Shown here: piece by piece, positions 30,677 through 37,290 of the stretch
Layout: the number at the start of each line of letters is the position of its first letter
Position numbering within the stretch: position 1 is the stretch's first letter
Source: a virus
Virus record (IMG/VR): IMGVR_UViG_3300046517_002960
Coordinates: 124,001-188,000 of that record
Direction: 5' to 3' (one strand)
Length of the DNA stretch: 64,000 bases
The notes under the pieces: generated by a model
What the model saw: the letters and a program-made list of their open reading frames with translations, nothing else
Told to the model about the DNA's origin: nothing
Database searches by the model: none
Made by a program: the position numbers and the translations under genes

Positions 30677-30880
30677 TCAGCCCCAGGACACCATCTGCGG
30701 GGCCGGGTGCTTGGTCCAGGTGTCGGCGAGCGCCGGGTGCGCGTGCTTGGTCCAGGTGTCGGCGACGGTCGCGTGATGCGGAGCGGGCGGGGTGCCCCAG
30801 GACACCATCGCGGCACCGGAGCCCGTGGCAACGGCGGCTGCGAGGACGAGAGCGGCGATCCTGGCCTTGGCGGATTTCAT
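30677..30880 (-). CDS. Small secreted protein with short repeats
   Basis: 67 residues, MKSAKARIAALVLAAAVATG then GSGAA: a typical signal peptide. The mature part repeats MVSWG and ADTWTKH. The start follows GGGAAGG. Probably exported; role unknown. It is nested in the tRNA array on the minus strand. Confidence 0.6.
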   Translation of the reverse strand: MKSAKARIAALVLAAAVATGSGAAMVSWGTPPAPHHATVADTWTKHAHPALADTWTKHPAPQMVSWG

Positions 30881-30987
30881 AGCGTTACCTTCCCCGTTAC
30901 TAGGTGTTCTCATAACTGAGCGTACAGACCGGTCACAGCGTGTCAATAGCTTGCGCGGCACTTTCCGTAGCCGTAAGGTGACAGGAT

Positions 30988-31060
30988 GCGCCTGTAGCTC
31001 AAGGGGATAGAGTCTCGCCTTCTAAGCGAGGGGATGGGGGTTCGATGCCTCCCGGGCGCG
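30988..31060 (+). tRNA. tRNA-Arg(TCT)
   Basis: GCGCCTG/CGGGCGC acceptor, loop CTTCTAA on CTCGC/GCGAG, T loop TTCGATG. Confidence 0.93.
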
Positions 31061-31064
31061 CTGG

Positions 31065-31123
31065 GGACCCCGGCCTGCGAGGCGGCCCGTGAGCCGTCGC
31101 CGGCAGATCCGGCACCGGGGTCC
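31065..31123 (+). other. Closed hairpin element
   Basis: GGACCCCGG pairs with CCGGGGTCC, 59 bases in all, after tRNA-Arg. May end the transcript or be a processing unit. Confidence 0.4.
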
Positions 31124-31191
31124 TCAACTAGTCTCAGCTGAGATATCGCGTAGTAGCCTCTTGAGACATCGGTCATTGCTATACTGAAAAC

Positions 31192-31686
31192 ATGACCATG
31201 CCCACGCCGCACTTCTGCGACTGTGGATGTGGTGAGAAAACAGCTGTTGCCCCGAGGAATAATACGAAGCGGGGATACGTCAAGGGCTTGTCGTTCCGGT
31301 TCGTCGGACGGCATCATGCCTGGAAAGGCGACGAGGCCAGCTATCGTGTCTTGCACACAGCTCTGAACCTGCACTACCCGAAGTCAGGCGTGTGCGAGGA
31401 GTGCGGCGCGGAAGCAGAGACCGAGTACTCACTGATTCATGGCCGTCAAGTGTCTCGGCGGCGCGAGGATTACAGGGAGCTCTGCAAACCCTGTCACCAT
31501 GGTTACGACACGGGCGGGGAGCGCAGCCTGAACGCTAAGCTGACGGAAGCGAACGTGCGTGATCTCAGAGTGCGCTTCGATGACGGGCAAGGCGAGCCTA
31601 TTGAAGTTCTTGCTCGCGAGTACGGCGTTTCTCCCGCGGCGGCTTACCGGGCTGCGACGCGCAAGTCCTGGCGTCACGTCGCTTGA
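31192..31686 (+). CDS. HNH endonuclease with C-terminal helix-turn-helix
   Basis: 164 residues. N-terminal Cys cluster FCDCGCGEKT, a second pair CEECGAEAE followed by the H-G-R segment, and LCKPCHHGYD, the HNH-type zinc and catalytic set. The C-terminus (IEVLAREYGVSPAAAYRAAT) is a helix-turn-helix that could recognise the target. A TATACT -10 box lies about 10 bases before the ATG, so the message is nearly leaderless. More AT-rich than neighbours; a mobile gene between tRNA genes. Confidence 0.8.
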   Translation: MTMPTPHFCDCGCGEKTAVAPRNNTKRGYVKGLSFRFVGRHHAWKGDEASYRVLHTALNLHYPKSGVCEECGAEAETEYSLIHGRQVSRRREDYRELCKPCHHGYDTGGERSLNAKLTEANVRDLRVRFDDGQGEPIEVLAREYGVSPAAAYRAATRKSWRHVA

Positions 31687-31722
31687 CGGATGTACCTGAA
31701 GATTGCTTCTGAACGCTTACAT

Positions 31723-31797
31723 GGTCCTGCAGGCCAGCCAGGAGTGGCCGTCTGCCCCTCAAGCAGGAGATCGCGGGTTCGAATCCCGCCAGGACTA
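31723..31797 (+). tRNA. tRNA-Glu(CTC), C33
   Basis: GGTCCTG/CAGGACT acceptor (G1-U72), loop CCCTCAA with C33, T loop TTCGAAT, encoded CCA. Confidence 0.88.
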
Positions 31798-31801
31798 CCA
31801 T

Positions 31802-31876
31802 GGCCCCATAGTGCTAGCGGTCCAGGCCGCCTGCCTTTCAAGCAGGAGATCACGGGTTCGAATCCCGTTGGGGCTA
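31802..31876 (+). tRNA. tRNA-Glu(TTC)
   Basis: GGCCCCA/TGGGGCT acceptor, loop CTTTCAA on CCTGC/GCAGG, T loop TTCGAAT. Close paralogue of the preceding Glu tRNA. Confidence 0.93.
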
Positions 31877-31890
31877 CGGTGTAAATGCGA

Positions 31891-31962
31891 CGCGGAGGGT
31901 GCTAGGTCAACCAGCCAGGCTCATAACCTCGGCAAACGCGGGTTCAAATCCCGCCTCCGCTA
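31891..31962 (+). tRNA. tRNA-Met(CAT), initiator-like
   Basis: CGCGGAG/CTCCGCT gives an unpaired C1-U72 end, the hallmark position of bacterial initiator tRNA. Loop CTCATAA, T loop TTCAAAT. The three G-C pairs usual in the anticodon stem are only AGG/CCT, so the initiator call is tentative. Confidence 0.65.
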
Positions 31963-31966
31963 CTAA

Positions 31967-32034
31967 GGTGCCCTGGAGCGTTTCCGGCTGACTACCGGTC
32001 GTCGCCCCGGGTTCGTCGCCGGGATCAGGGCACC
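31967..32034 (+). other. tRNA-sized closed element, D-arm-less tRNA-like
   Basis: GGTGCCCTG pairs with CAGGGCACC. Inside are CCGG-CTGACTA-CCGG, which looks like an anticodon arm (GAC), and CCCGG-GTTCGTCG-CCGGG, which looks like a T arm, but there is no D arm. A normal tRNA-Val(GAC) exists at 32311. Confidence 0.4.
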
Positions 32035-32038
32035 CCAG

Positions 32039-32110
32039 TCCCCCATAGCTCAATGGCAGTAGCGCCCGGCCGTTAACCGGTGGATCTTGGTTCGAGTCCA
32101 GGTGGGGGAG
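32039..32110 (+). tRNA. tRNA-Asn(GTT), C33
   Basis: TCCCCCA/TGGGGGA acceptor, loop CCGTTAA with C33, T loop TTCGAGT. Confidence 0.9.
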
Positions 32111-32123
32111 CGCAGAAACACAA

Positions 32124-32197
32124 GGTGGCGTAACTCAGCAGGTCAGAGTGCTGGACTGTCTATCCGGAAGTCGCGGGTTCGAATCCCGTCGTCACCG
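32124..32197 (+). tRNA. tRNA-Asp(GTC)
   Basis: GGTGGCG/CGTCACC acceptor, loop CTGTCTA on CTGGA/TCCGG, T loop TTCGAAT. Confidence 0.93.
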
Positions 32198-32310
32198 CTA
32201 GCACCCAGTCCCTGGTGCTTGCCCGGAAGGTCTTCCGCACACTGCGCGCGGCAGCGGAAGCGCCTGGCCGGGGAACCCGCGACAGCGTAACAGCGGCGGA
32301 TGGGACACAC

Positions 32311-32384
32311 GGTCGCTTAGCTCAGTTCGGGAGAGCGTCGTCCTGACGCGACGAAGGCCACTGGTTCAATCCCAGTAGCGACCA
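32311..32384 (+). tRNA. tRNA-Val(GAC)
   Basis: GGTCGCT/AGCGACC acceptor, loop CTGACGC on TCGTC/GACGA, T loop TTCAATC. Confidence 0.93.
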
Positions 32385-32398
32385 CGCAGTACCAGCAA

Positions 32399-32471
32399 GT
32401 CCCCGTAGCTCAACGGATAGAGCTGCTGCCTACGGAGCAGTGCGTTGCAGGTTCGAGTCCTGCCGGGGATG
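32399..32471 (+). tRNA. tRNA-Arg(ACG)
   Basis: GTCCCCG/CGGGGAT acceptor (G1-U72), loop CTACGGA on CTGC/GCAG, T loop TTCGAGT. Confidence 0.93.
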
Positions 32472-32540
32472 CCAGCGGAGAGGTATCGGCAGTACCGTAA
32501 AGCCAGGTCACGTGCCCGAGGACCTGCGCCTCTCCGTCAA

Positions 32541-32616
32541 GGGCGGTTAGCTCAGCGGGAGAGCGCTGGGTCCACACCCCGGGACATTTGCGCCGGTTCG
32601 ATCCCGGCACCGCCTA
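32541..32616 (+). tRNA. tRNA-Val(CAC), C33
   Basis: GGGCGGT/ACCGCCT acceptor, loop TCCACAC on CTGGG/CCCGG with C33, slightly long variable loop, T loop TTCGATC. Confidence 0.87.
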
Positions 32617-32618
32617 CT

Positions 32619-32690
32619 GTGGCCGTAGCTCAATGGTCAGAGCAACGGGCCGTGAACCCGAATATGCGCGTTCAATTCGCGTCGGCCACC
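32619..32690 (+). tRNA. tRNA-His(GTG), C33
   Basis: GTGGCCG/CGGCCAC acceptor, discriminator C as in His tRNAs, loop CCGTGAA on ACGGG/CCCGA with C33. The base before position 1 is T, so the extra G of His tRNA is not encoded there. Confidence 0.88.
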
Positions 32691-32692
32691 CC

Positions 32693-32776
32693 GGCAGGTT
32701 ACCCAAGCGGACAAAGGGAGCTGTCTGTAAAACAGTCGGCATTACGCCTGCGCTGGTTCGAACCCAGCACCTGCCA
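32693..32776 (+). tRNA. tRNA-Tyr(GTA)
   Basis: GGCAGGT/ACCTGCC acceptor, loop CTGTAAA on GCTGT/ACAGT (G-U closing), variable arm, T loop TTCGAAC. Confidence 0.93.
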
Positions 32777-32777
32777 C

Positions 32778-33197
32778 ATGAACACGAAAACGAGAATCGG
32801 CCTGGACTACTGGCAGGTCTGCAGCCACTGGCCGTACTTCGGCGAGCTGGCGGCGGCCCTGCGGGCGGCAGGCCATGAGGTGCACGTCATCTCGGCGGTC
32901 GGCCGGAAATCCGCCGGCACCGTCGCGCCCGGGCTAGCTGAGCTCGGTATCGCCGTTGACGGCGTGCACGAGCGGCTGTTCCGCCATCCGCGGGAGTCGC
33001 CGCAGCTGAAGCTGGCCGCGTGCCGGGAACTGGGCATCGGGGTCTTCTACGACGACCGGCAGGACGTGACCGACCTGCTGAACGCGAACGGGATCCTGGC
33101 CCTGCGGGTGCCGCGGCGCCAGGCCGGGCTGTCGGACACTGAGGGAGAACGGCGGGGCTCGCCGCCGCGGGGTGATCGTGACCCGGCAGCCGTCTAA
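32778..33197 (+). CDS. HAD-like (NIF-type) protein, catalytic motif incomplete
   Basis: 139 residues from the ATG directly after tRNA-Tyr. RIGLDYWQVCSHWPYFGELA, then LRAAGHEVHVISAVG and VFYDDRQDVTDLLNANGI follow the layout of phage HAD phosphatases (DxD motif, motif II strand, DDR motif). The second Asp of DxD is replaced by Trp, so hydrolysis may be lost. It lies between tRNA genes in the same direction and could be involved in RNA end metabolism, but that is only context. Confidence 0.55.
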   Translation: MNTKTRIGLDYWQVCSHWPYFGELAAALRAAGHEVHVISAVGRKSAGTVAPGLAELGIAVDGVHERLFRHPRESPQLKLAACRELGIGVFYDDRQDVTDLLNANGILALRVPRRQAGLSDTEGERRGSPPRGDRDPAAV

Positions 33198-33262
33198 GGT
33201 CGTGACCCGGCTGAACGAGAAAGACCCGCCAGCCTCAGGGCACAGCGGGCCGCAGTAAGCAG

Positions 33263-33336
33263 GACCCCATAGCTCAGCGGATAGAGCACCGCCCTCCGGA
33301 GGCGGGTTGTCGCAGGTTCGAATCCTGCTGGGGCCA
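33263..33336 (+). tRNA. tRNA-Arg(CCG)
   Basis: GACCCCA/TGGGGCC acceptor with an A2-C71 mismatch, loop CTCCGGA on CCGCC/GGCGG, T loop TTCGAAT. The same mismatch recurs in Arg(CCT). Confidence 0.9.
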
Positions 33337-33395
33337 CTGGCTGGCAGGTGAGCAGGCTGACACCGCCTTCGGGCTCAGCCCCCTGCCGGCCGTAC

Positions 33396-33468
33396 CGCCG
33401 AGTGACCGAGCTGGCTAGGTGAACGCCTGCAAAGCGTTTTGACACGGGTTCAAGTCCCGTCTCGGCGT
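33396..33468 (+). tRNA. tRNA-Cys(GCA)
   Basis: CGCCGAG/CTCGGCG acceptor, loop CTGCAAA on AACGC/GCGTT, T loop TTCAAGT, encoded CCA. Confidence 0.93.
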
Positions 33469-33472
33469 CCAC

Positions 33473-33546
33473 GACCCTGTAGCTCAGCCGGATAGAGCAG
33501 GCGCCCCCTAAGCGCTATGTCGCGGGTTCGAATCCCCCCAGGGCCA
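33473..33546 (+). tRNA. tRNA-Arg(CCT), C33
   Basis: GACCCTG/CAGGGCC acceptor with A2-C71 mismatch, loop CCCCTAA on GGCGC/GCGCT with C33, T loop TTCGAAT. Last tRNA before the Y RNAs. Confidence 0.85.
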
Positions 33547-33560
33547 CGTATGATGAGGAC

Positions 33561-33629
33561 GGCACGGGCCGGAGGCAGTCGGTTATCTTCGAACAAGTCA
33601 AGCCGGTTACCGCACACATGCCCGCTGCC
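33561..33629 (+). ncRNA. Y RNA-like element Y1
   Basis: 69 bases. Outer stem GGCACGGGC with GCCCG(C)TGCC. 5' block GGGCCGGA-6-CGGTTATC and 3' block ACATGCCCG shared with all six copies. The insert is short, without a tRNA-like part. Confidence 0.8.
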
Positions 33630-33661
33630 CTTCCCCTGGTGCTCACGCTATGAAAGAACGC

Positions 33662-33774
33662 GAGACGGGCCGGAAGGAAATCGGTTACCGGAAAACGGGA
33701 CTCACACTCCTGCAGAGGGATTCGAAGCCCTCACCCCCGCAAGGGGAACCGGTTCCCGGCAACACGCCCGTCTC
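33662..33774 (+). ncRNA. Y RNA-like element Y2
   Basis: 113 bases. Outer stem GAGACGGGC/GCCCGTCTC. 5' block GGGCCGGA-7-CGGTTACC, 3' block ACACGCCCG. The insert holds a T-arm-like hairpin (GAGGG, TTCGAAG, CCCTC) and CCCC-GCAA-GGGG. Confidence 0.85.
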
Positions 33775-33776
33775 TC

Positions 33777-33926
33777 AGCTTGAGCCCGGCGGGCCGGACG
33801 TGATGCCGGTTATCGAAGGTTCGACTCCTCCAGGCCCCACTCTCACGGGGCCTCCCGTTCGGCGGGATCCCTCCCTGACACGGAGGGAAGCCCGGTGTCC
33901 ACTCACATGCCCGCCGGCCTCAAGCT
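33777..33926 (+). ncRNA. Y RNA-like element Y3 with tRNA-like domain
   Basis: 150 bases. 17 of 18 positions of the outer stem pair (AGCTTGAG...CCGGCGGGC with its complement). 5' block GGGCCGGA-8-CGGTTATC. The insert reads like a circularly permuted tRNA: T arm (GGTTCGACTCC), AGGCCCC-loop-GGGGCCT as joined acceptor, CCCG-TTCG-GCGGG as D arm, CCCTCC-CTGACAC-GGAGGG as anticodon arm. Confidence 0.85.
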
Positions 33927-33934
33927 GCAAGCCC

Positions 33935-34017
33935 CTGGCGGGCCGGATGAGGGTCGGTTATCACCAGACTCCTAATCTGGCGCGATAGCGCTCCGGTCCC
34001 CGTAACACGCCCGCCAG
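33935..34017 (+). ncRNA. Y RNA-like element Y4
   Basis: 83 bases. Outer stem CTGGCGGGC/GCCCGCCAG. 5' block GGGCCGGA-7-CGGTTATC, 3' block ACACGCCCG. The insert has a perfect anticodon-arm look-alike (CCAGA, CTCCTAA, TCTGG) and GCGC-GATA-GCGC. Confidence 0.85.
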
Positions 34018-34033
34018 CCACAATTTCATAGAC

Positions 34034-34173
34034 CTGACGGGCCGGACGAGAATCGGTTACCGCCTTGGGAGCGCGTGGTTGCAGGTTCGAGTCCTGTCAG
34101 CCCTCCGGAAGGGGGGCTGTAGCTCAATTGGCAGAGCGCGTAAACGGCCGGTTCACAAGCACACGCCCGTCAG
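34034..34173 (+). ncRNA. Y RNA-like element Y5 with permuted tRNA-Pro(UGG)
   Basis: 140 bases. Outer stem CTGACGGGC/GCCCGTCAG. 5' block GGGCCGGA-7-CGGTTACC, 3' block ACACGCCCG. The insert is a nearly complete tRNA in permuted order: loop CTTGGGA (anticodon TGG), 3' anticodon strand GCGCG, T arm GCAGG-TTCGAGT-CCTGT, acceptor CAGCCCTC joined through CGGAAG to GGGGGCTG, then TA, D arm GCTC-AATTGGCA-GAGC and 5' anticodon strand CGCGT. The two anticodon strands pair. Confidence 0.87.
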
Positions 34174-34184
34174 CTAACTGAAGA

Positions 34185-34289
34185 CAAGCCCCCGCGGGCC
34201 GGAAGCGGAGCCGGTTATCGCCAACCATCCAACACTGGTACCGCGGCCACGTGCCGCACCGGTTCCCGTCAACATGCCCGCGGGGCTTG
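34185..34289 (+). ncRNA. Y RNA-like element Y6
   Basis: 105 bases. Outer stem CAAGCCCC(C)GCGGGC with GCCCGCGGGGCTTG. 5' block GGGCCGGA-8-CGGTTATC, 3' block ACATGCCCG. The insert has GCGGC-CACGT-GCCGC. It ends 31 bases before the Ro60 start. Confidence 0.87.
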
Positions 34290-34319
34290 CCTTCACAGAT
34301 CAGGAGGAGGAACACGATC

Positions 34320-35972
34320 ATGACCAACGACGCGCTGACGCAGATCCGGACCCGGGGCCGGGCCACGCCGCAGTCCGAGCAGGCCCACCCGGCGCAGATC
34401 CGGAACGACGCAGGCGGCTGGGCGTTCCAGGCTTCCGACGAGACCCGGGTGCACCGGTTCCTGACCATCGGCACCACGGGCGGCACCTTCTACACCGACG
34501 AGCGCAAGGCGACGCGGGACAACGGCGAGCTGATCATCGAGTTCGCCCGGGCCAACGCGTCCCGGCTGGTCCAGATGGCCACTGAGGTGTCCGTCGCGGG
34601 CCGCGCGCCGCGCAACCAGCAGGCGATCCTGGCCCTGATGGCCGCCATGGCCCTGGGGGACACTGAGGGCCGGCAGGCCGCGGAGCGTGCCTTCACCGAC
34701 GTCGTGCGGACCGGCACGCACCTGTTCACGGCGGCCAGGTACGCCGAGCAGTTCCGCGGCTGGGGCCGTATCGCCCGGCGCGCGTTCGCCCGGTGGTACC
34801 TGGACAAGGACGCCGAGCCGCTGTCCTACCAGCTGGTCAAGTACCGGCAGCGGGACGGCTGGACGCACCGTGACGTGCTCCGTTCCGCGCACTCCACCAG
34901 CGGCTGCGACGCCGCCCACGCGCAGCTGTTCGACTGGCTGTGCGGCCGGGAGGCGGACGGCGAGCGGCCGAAGTGGATCGCCGCGTACGAGCGCGCCCGG
35001 GAGATCGAGCGCGGCTCCGAGCCGGCCGGCGCCAGGACGGCTGCCTACGTGCGCCTCATCGAGGAGTACCCGGGCATCCCGTGGGAGGCGCTGCCGGACG
35101 AGGCCACCTCGCAGGCAGACGTCATGCGGGCGCTGATCGAGGCCGGCATGCCGGTCACGGCGCTGATCCGGAACCTGCCGAAGCTGACCCGGCTCGGCGT
35201 GATCGCCCCGATGAGCACGCACCTGCGGCTCGTCACGGAGCGGCTGACCAACGCTGAGCTGCTGCGCAAGGGCCGGGTCCACCCGGTTTCCCTGATGGTC
35301 GCAGCCAAGGTGTACGCCTCCGGCCGGTCCGAGCCGCGCCCGAACAGGCCGGTAGTCACGTGGACCCCGGTGCCGCAGGTCTCCGACGCGCTGACCGGCG
35401 CGTTCTACGCCGCCTTCCCGGCGGTGGAGCCGGCCGGCAAGAGGACCATGGTCAACCTGGACATCTCGGGTTCCATGACCAGCTCGGCCGCGGGCTACTG
35501 CGTCTCGGCGCGGGAGGTCGTGGCGGGCATGGCCCTGGTGACCATGAACACCGAGCCGGCCTGGGGCGTGTACGGCTTCAGCACCCAGTTCATGCCGCTG
35601 CAGCTGTCCCCGGGCATGCGGCTGGATGAGGCGATGCGGTACATGTCGCGACTGCCGTACGGCGGCACCGACGCCTCGCTGCCGATGCAGTGGGCGGCCC
35701 AGACCCGTACCGAGGTGGATGTCTTCCAGATCTCCACCGACTACGAGACCTGGGCGGGCTCCATGCACCCGCACGAGGCGCTGGAGAACTACCGCCAGAA
35801 GATGGGCATCAACGCCCGGATGCAGATGATCGCGGTCGCCCCGAACGAGTACTCGTTCTGGCCGCACTCCGCTCCGGGGTCCATCGCTGCCGACCTGGGC
35901 GTCCTGGACGTCAGCGGTTTCGACACCGACGTCCCGGTGCTCCTGGCCAACCACGCCCGGGGCGACATCTGA
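34320..35972 (+). CDS. rsr: Ro60 ortholog (TROVE + VWA domain RNA-binding protein)
   Basis: 550 residues. Start chosen at the ATG behind AGGAGGAGGA, not an upstream ATG without a site. Residues 1-350 are the TROVE ring of helical repeats (ETRVHRFLTIGTTGGTFYTD is the family signature near the N-terminus). Residues 365-545 are the von Willebrand A domain with a complete MIDAS: LDISGSMTS, then GGTDASLPMQW, then ISTDYE. Ro60 is a doughnut-shaped cytoplasmic protein that binds misfolded RNA ends in its hole and Y RNA on its outside; in Deinococcus it tethers to PNPase through Y RNA for rRNA and RNA decay. Six Y RNA genes lie directly upstream in the same direction, as expected for a Ro/Y unit. Intact and of typical length. 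Confidence 0.92.
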   Translation: MTNDALTQIRTRGRATPQSEQAHPAQIRNDAGGWAFQASDETRVHRFLTIGTTGGTFYTDERKATRDNGELIIEFARANASRLVQMATEVSVAGRAPRNQQAILALMAAMALGDTEGRQAAERAFTDVVRTGTHLFTAARYAEQFRGWGRIARRAFARWYLDKDAEPLSYQLVKYRQRDGWTHRDVLRSAHSTSGCDAAHAQLFDWLCGREADGERPKWIAAYERAREIERGSEPAGARTAAYVRLIEEYPGIPWEALPDEATSQADVMRALIEAGMPVTALIRNLPKLTRLGVIAPMSTHLRLVTERLTNAELLRKGRVHPVSLMVAAKVYASGRSEPRPNRPVVTWTPVPQVSDALTGAFYAAFPAVEPAGKRTMVNLDISGSMTSSAAGYCVSAREVVAGMALVTMNTEPAWGVYGFSTQFMPLQLSPGMRLDEAMRYMSRLPYGGTDASLPMQWAAQTRTEVDVFQISTDYETWAGSMHPHEALENYRQKMGINARMQMIAVAPNEYSFWPHSAPGSIAADLGVLDVSGFDTDVPVLLANHARGDI

Positions 35973-36053
35973 CCCGGGTACCCCTCATCCGCCGCCCGGC
36001 CGCTATCCTGATCGCGGGATAGCGGCCGGGCCTTTCACGTTCAGGAGACCGAT

Positions 36054-36479
36054 ATGACCGAATGGCCCTGGCACCCGGACCGCGAGCCTGCCCCGCGGCG
36101 GCGCACCCGCAGGGACCCTGCCCCGCAGCCCGGTCGCTGCCCTGGCCCGCCGCACGCCGGGCATGCCAGCTCGGACTGGACCTGCCCGCTGGACCGGCAG
36201 CCGGGCGACCCGCTGAGCGCCGAGCAGGTCCGGTACCTTCCGGGCACGCCGGAGACCGCCTCCGAGCGAGACCGGCGGCTGCAGCGGCCCGGCCTGCGCG
36301 GCGCGAACGTGGACTACCCGGACGTCTACCGGCAGGCGTGCGACGCGGCCGTCTACGCCGGCATCGCGGAGGAGGCGCTGAACCTGCTCGGGGAGCTGGA
36401 CCGGCATCCCGGCAACCGGGTGCTCGTCATGCAGCGGGCCGCTGAGCTGCGCCGGGCGCTGGACAGCATGGAAGCCTGA
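36054..36479 (+). CDS. Hypothetical protein
   Basis: 141 residues, ATG behind CAGGAGA. Basic Pro/Arg/His-rich N-terminus with possible metal ligands (RCPGPPHAGHASSDWTCPLD), then a helical C-terminal half (YRQACDAAVYAGIAEEALNL). Directly downstream of Ro60 and probably cotranscribed, but no RNA-binding family is recognised. Confidence 0.55.
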   Translation: MTEWPWHPDREPAPRRRTRRDPAPQPGRCPGPPHAGHASSDWTCPLDRQPGDPLSAEQVRYLPGTPETASERDRRLQRPGLRGANVDYPDVYRQACDAAVYAGIAEEALNLLGELDRHPGNRVLVMQRAAELRRALDSMEA

Positions 36480-36565
36480 GCAAAGGCCCGGCCCCCGTAC
36501 CATGCCTGCCGTATCCAGGCACGGGCCGGGGGCCTGACGGAACCTCTCACTAAGGTGTTCCCAGG

Positions 36566-36871
36566 TTAGGTCATCTCGGTGCCGTGCGCGATGCCCAGCC
36601 GCTCGTCGGCCAGCCCGGCCTCCCGCCACGCGAAGCAGGCCGCGCACAGCGGCAGCGCCGCGGCGTGCTCGTATTCCGCCTGGCTGCCGGTGCCGAGCCA
36701 GCCGTCGTAGTCCCGGAACCGGAGGGCAGTCCGGCAGGTCGCCTCGCGCAGGTGCGCCTCCCGCCCGCGGAACCGGTAGATTCGCGTGTAGGCGGGCGGC
36801 GTGACGTGCGTGCGGGCCGGGCTGCTGTACGCGTCAGCGCTCAGGGTGAGCTCGTCGTAGGTGAGCGACAT
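36566..36871 (-). CDS. Hypothetical Cys-containing protein
   Basis: 101 residues from the ATG behind AGGAGG: MSLTYDELTLSADAYSSPAR to GIAHGTEMT. Contains LPLCAACFAWREAGLADERL, a small Cys pair motif. Convergent with the gene at 36054. Confidence 0.5.
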   Translation of the reverse strand: MSLTYDELTLSADAYSSPARTHVTPPAYTRIYRFRGREAHLREATCRTALRFRDYDGWLGTGSQAEYEHAAALPLCAACFAWREAGLADERLGIAHGTEMT

Positions 36872-37002
36872 GATGGCCTCCTGCCGTCTGGTCTCCTGTA
36901 CCTGAGTCGTGCGGGGGCGGCAGCGTGCACCCCCCTGGAACCTGAGTCCCGTATAAGAGGTCCCTGACACGGCCGGATCGTGACCTCACCGGGCGGGAAT
37001 TC

Positions 37003-37016
37003 TCCGGCCGGCCGGA
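37003..37016. repeat. Dispersed palindrome copy 3
   Basis: Core TCCGGCCGGCCGGA with left flank GAATTC. It stands in a 500-base gap (36.97-37.47 kb) with no convincing gene; the rest of the gap holds GC-rich hairpins. Confidence 0.6.
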
Positions 37017-37258
37017 GGATCCCGGAGGATCCCGGACGGCACGCTGCCCCGTCCTGGCTGGAGCGGAGGCCGCGTGCCGCCGGCTGAAACGGAGGGTGAA
37101 AGGAGCAAAGCCCTCCTGGCCGCCGGGCAGAGCGGCCCTCACCCTGATAGACGACGGGAGGGGTACAGGATTCACGACCGGGCCGGAAATTCCTGGCCGG
37201 ATGTTAAGCGGCCCCGCGCCGCTCCGACCCGGCTGCGGGGCCTCAGCCCGGACACCGC

Positions 37259-37290
37259 GAGGCCCGGCCGCATCCCGCAGGCCGGGCCTC
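37259..37290. terminator. GC-rich hairpin, no T-run
   Basis: GAGGCCCGGCC pairs with GGCCGGGCCTC around a 10-base loop. Strong stem in a gap without genes; terminator or RNA end by position only. Confidence 0.4.

Noticed and set aside
25960-33546. tmRNA gene
   Set aside because: I looked for the tRNA-Ala-like ends with a GGTTTCGACT-type start and a tag frame and found none.
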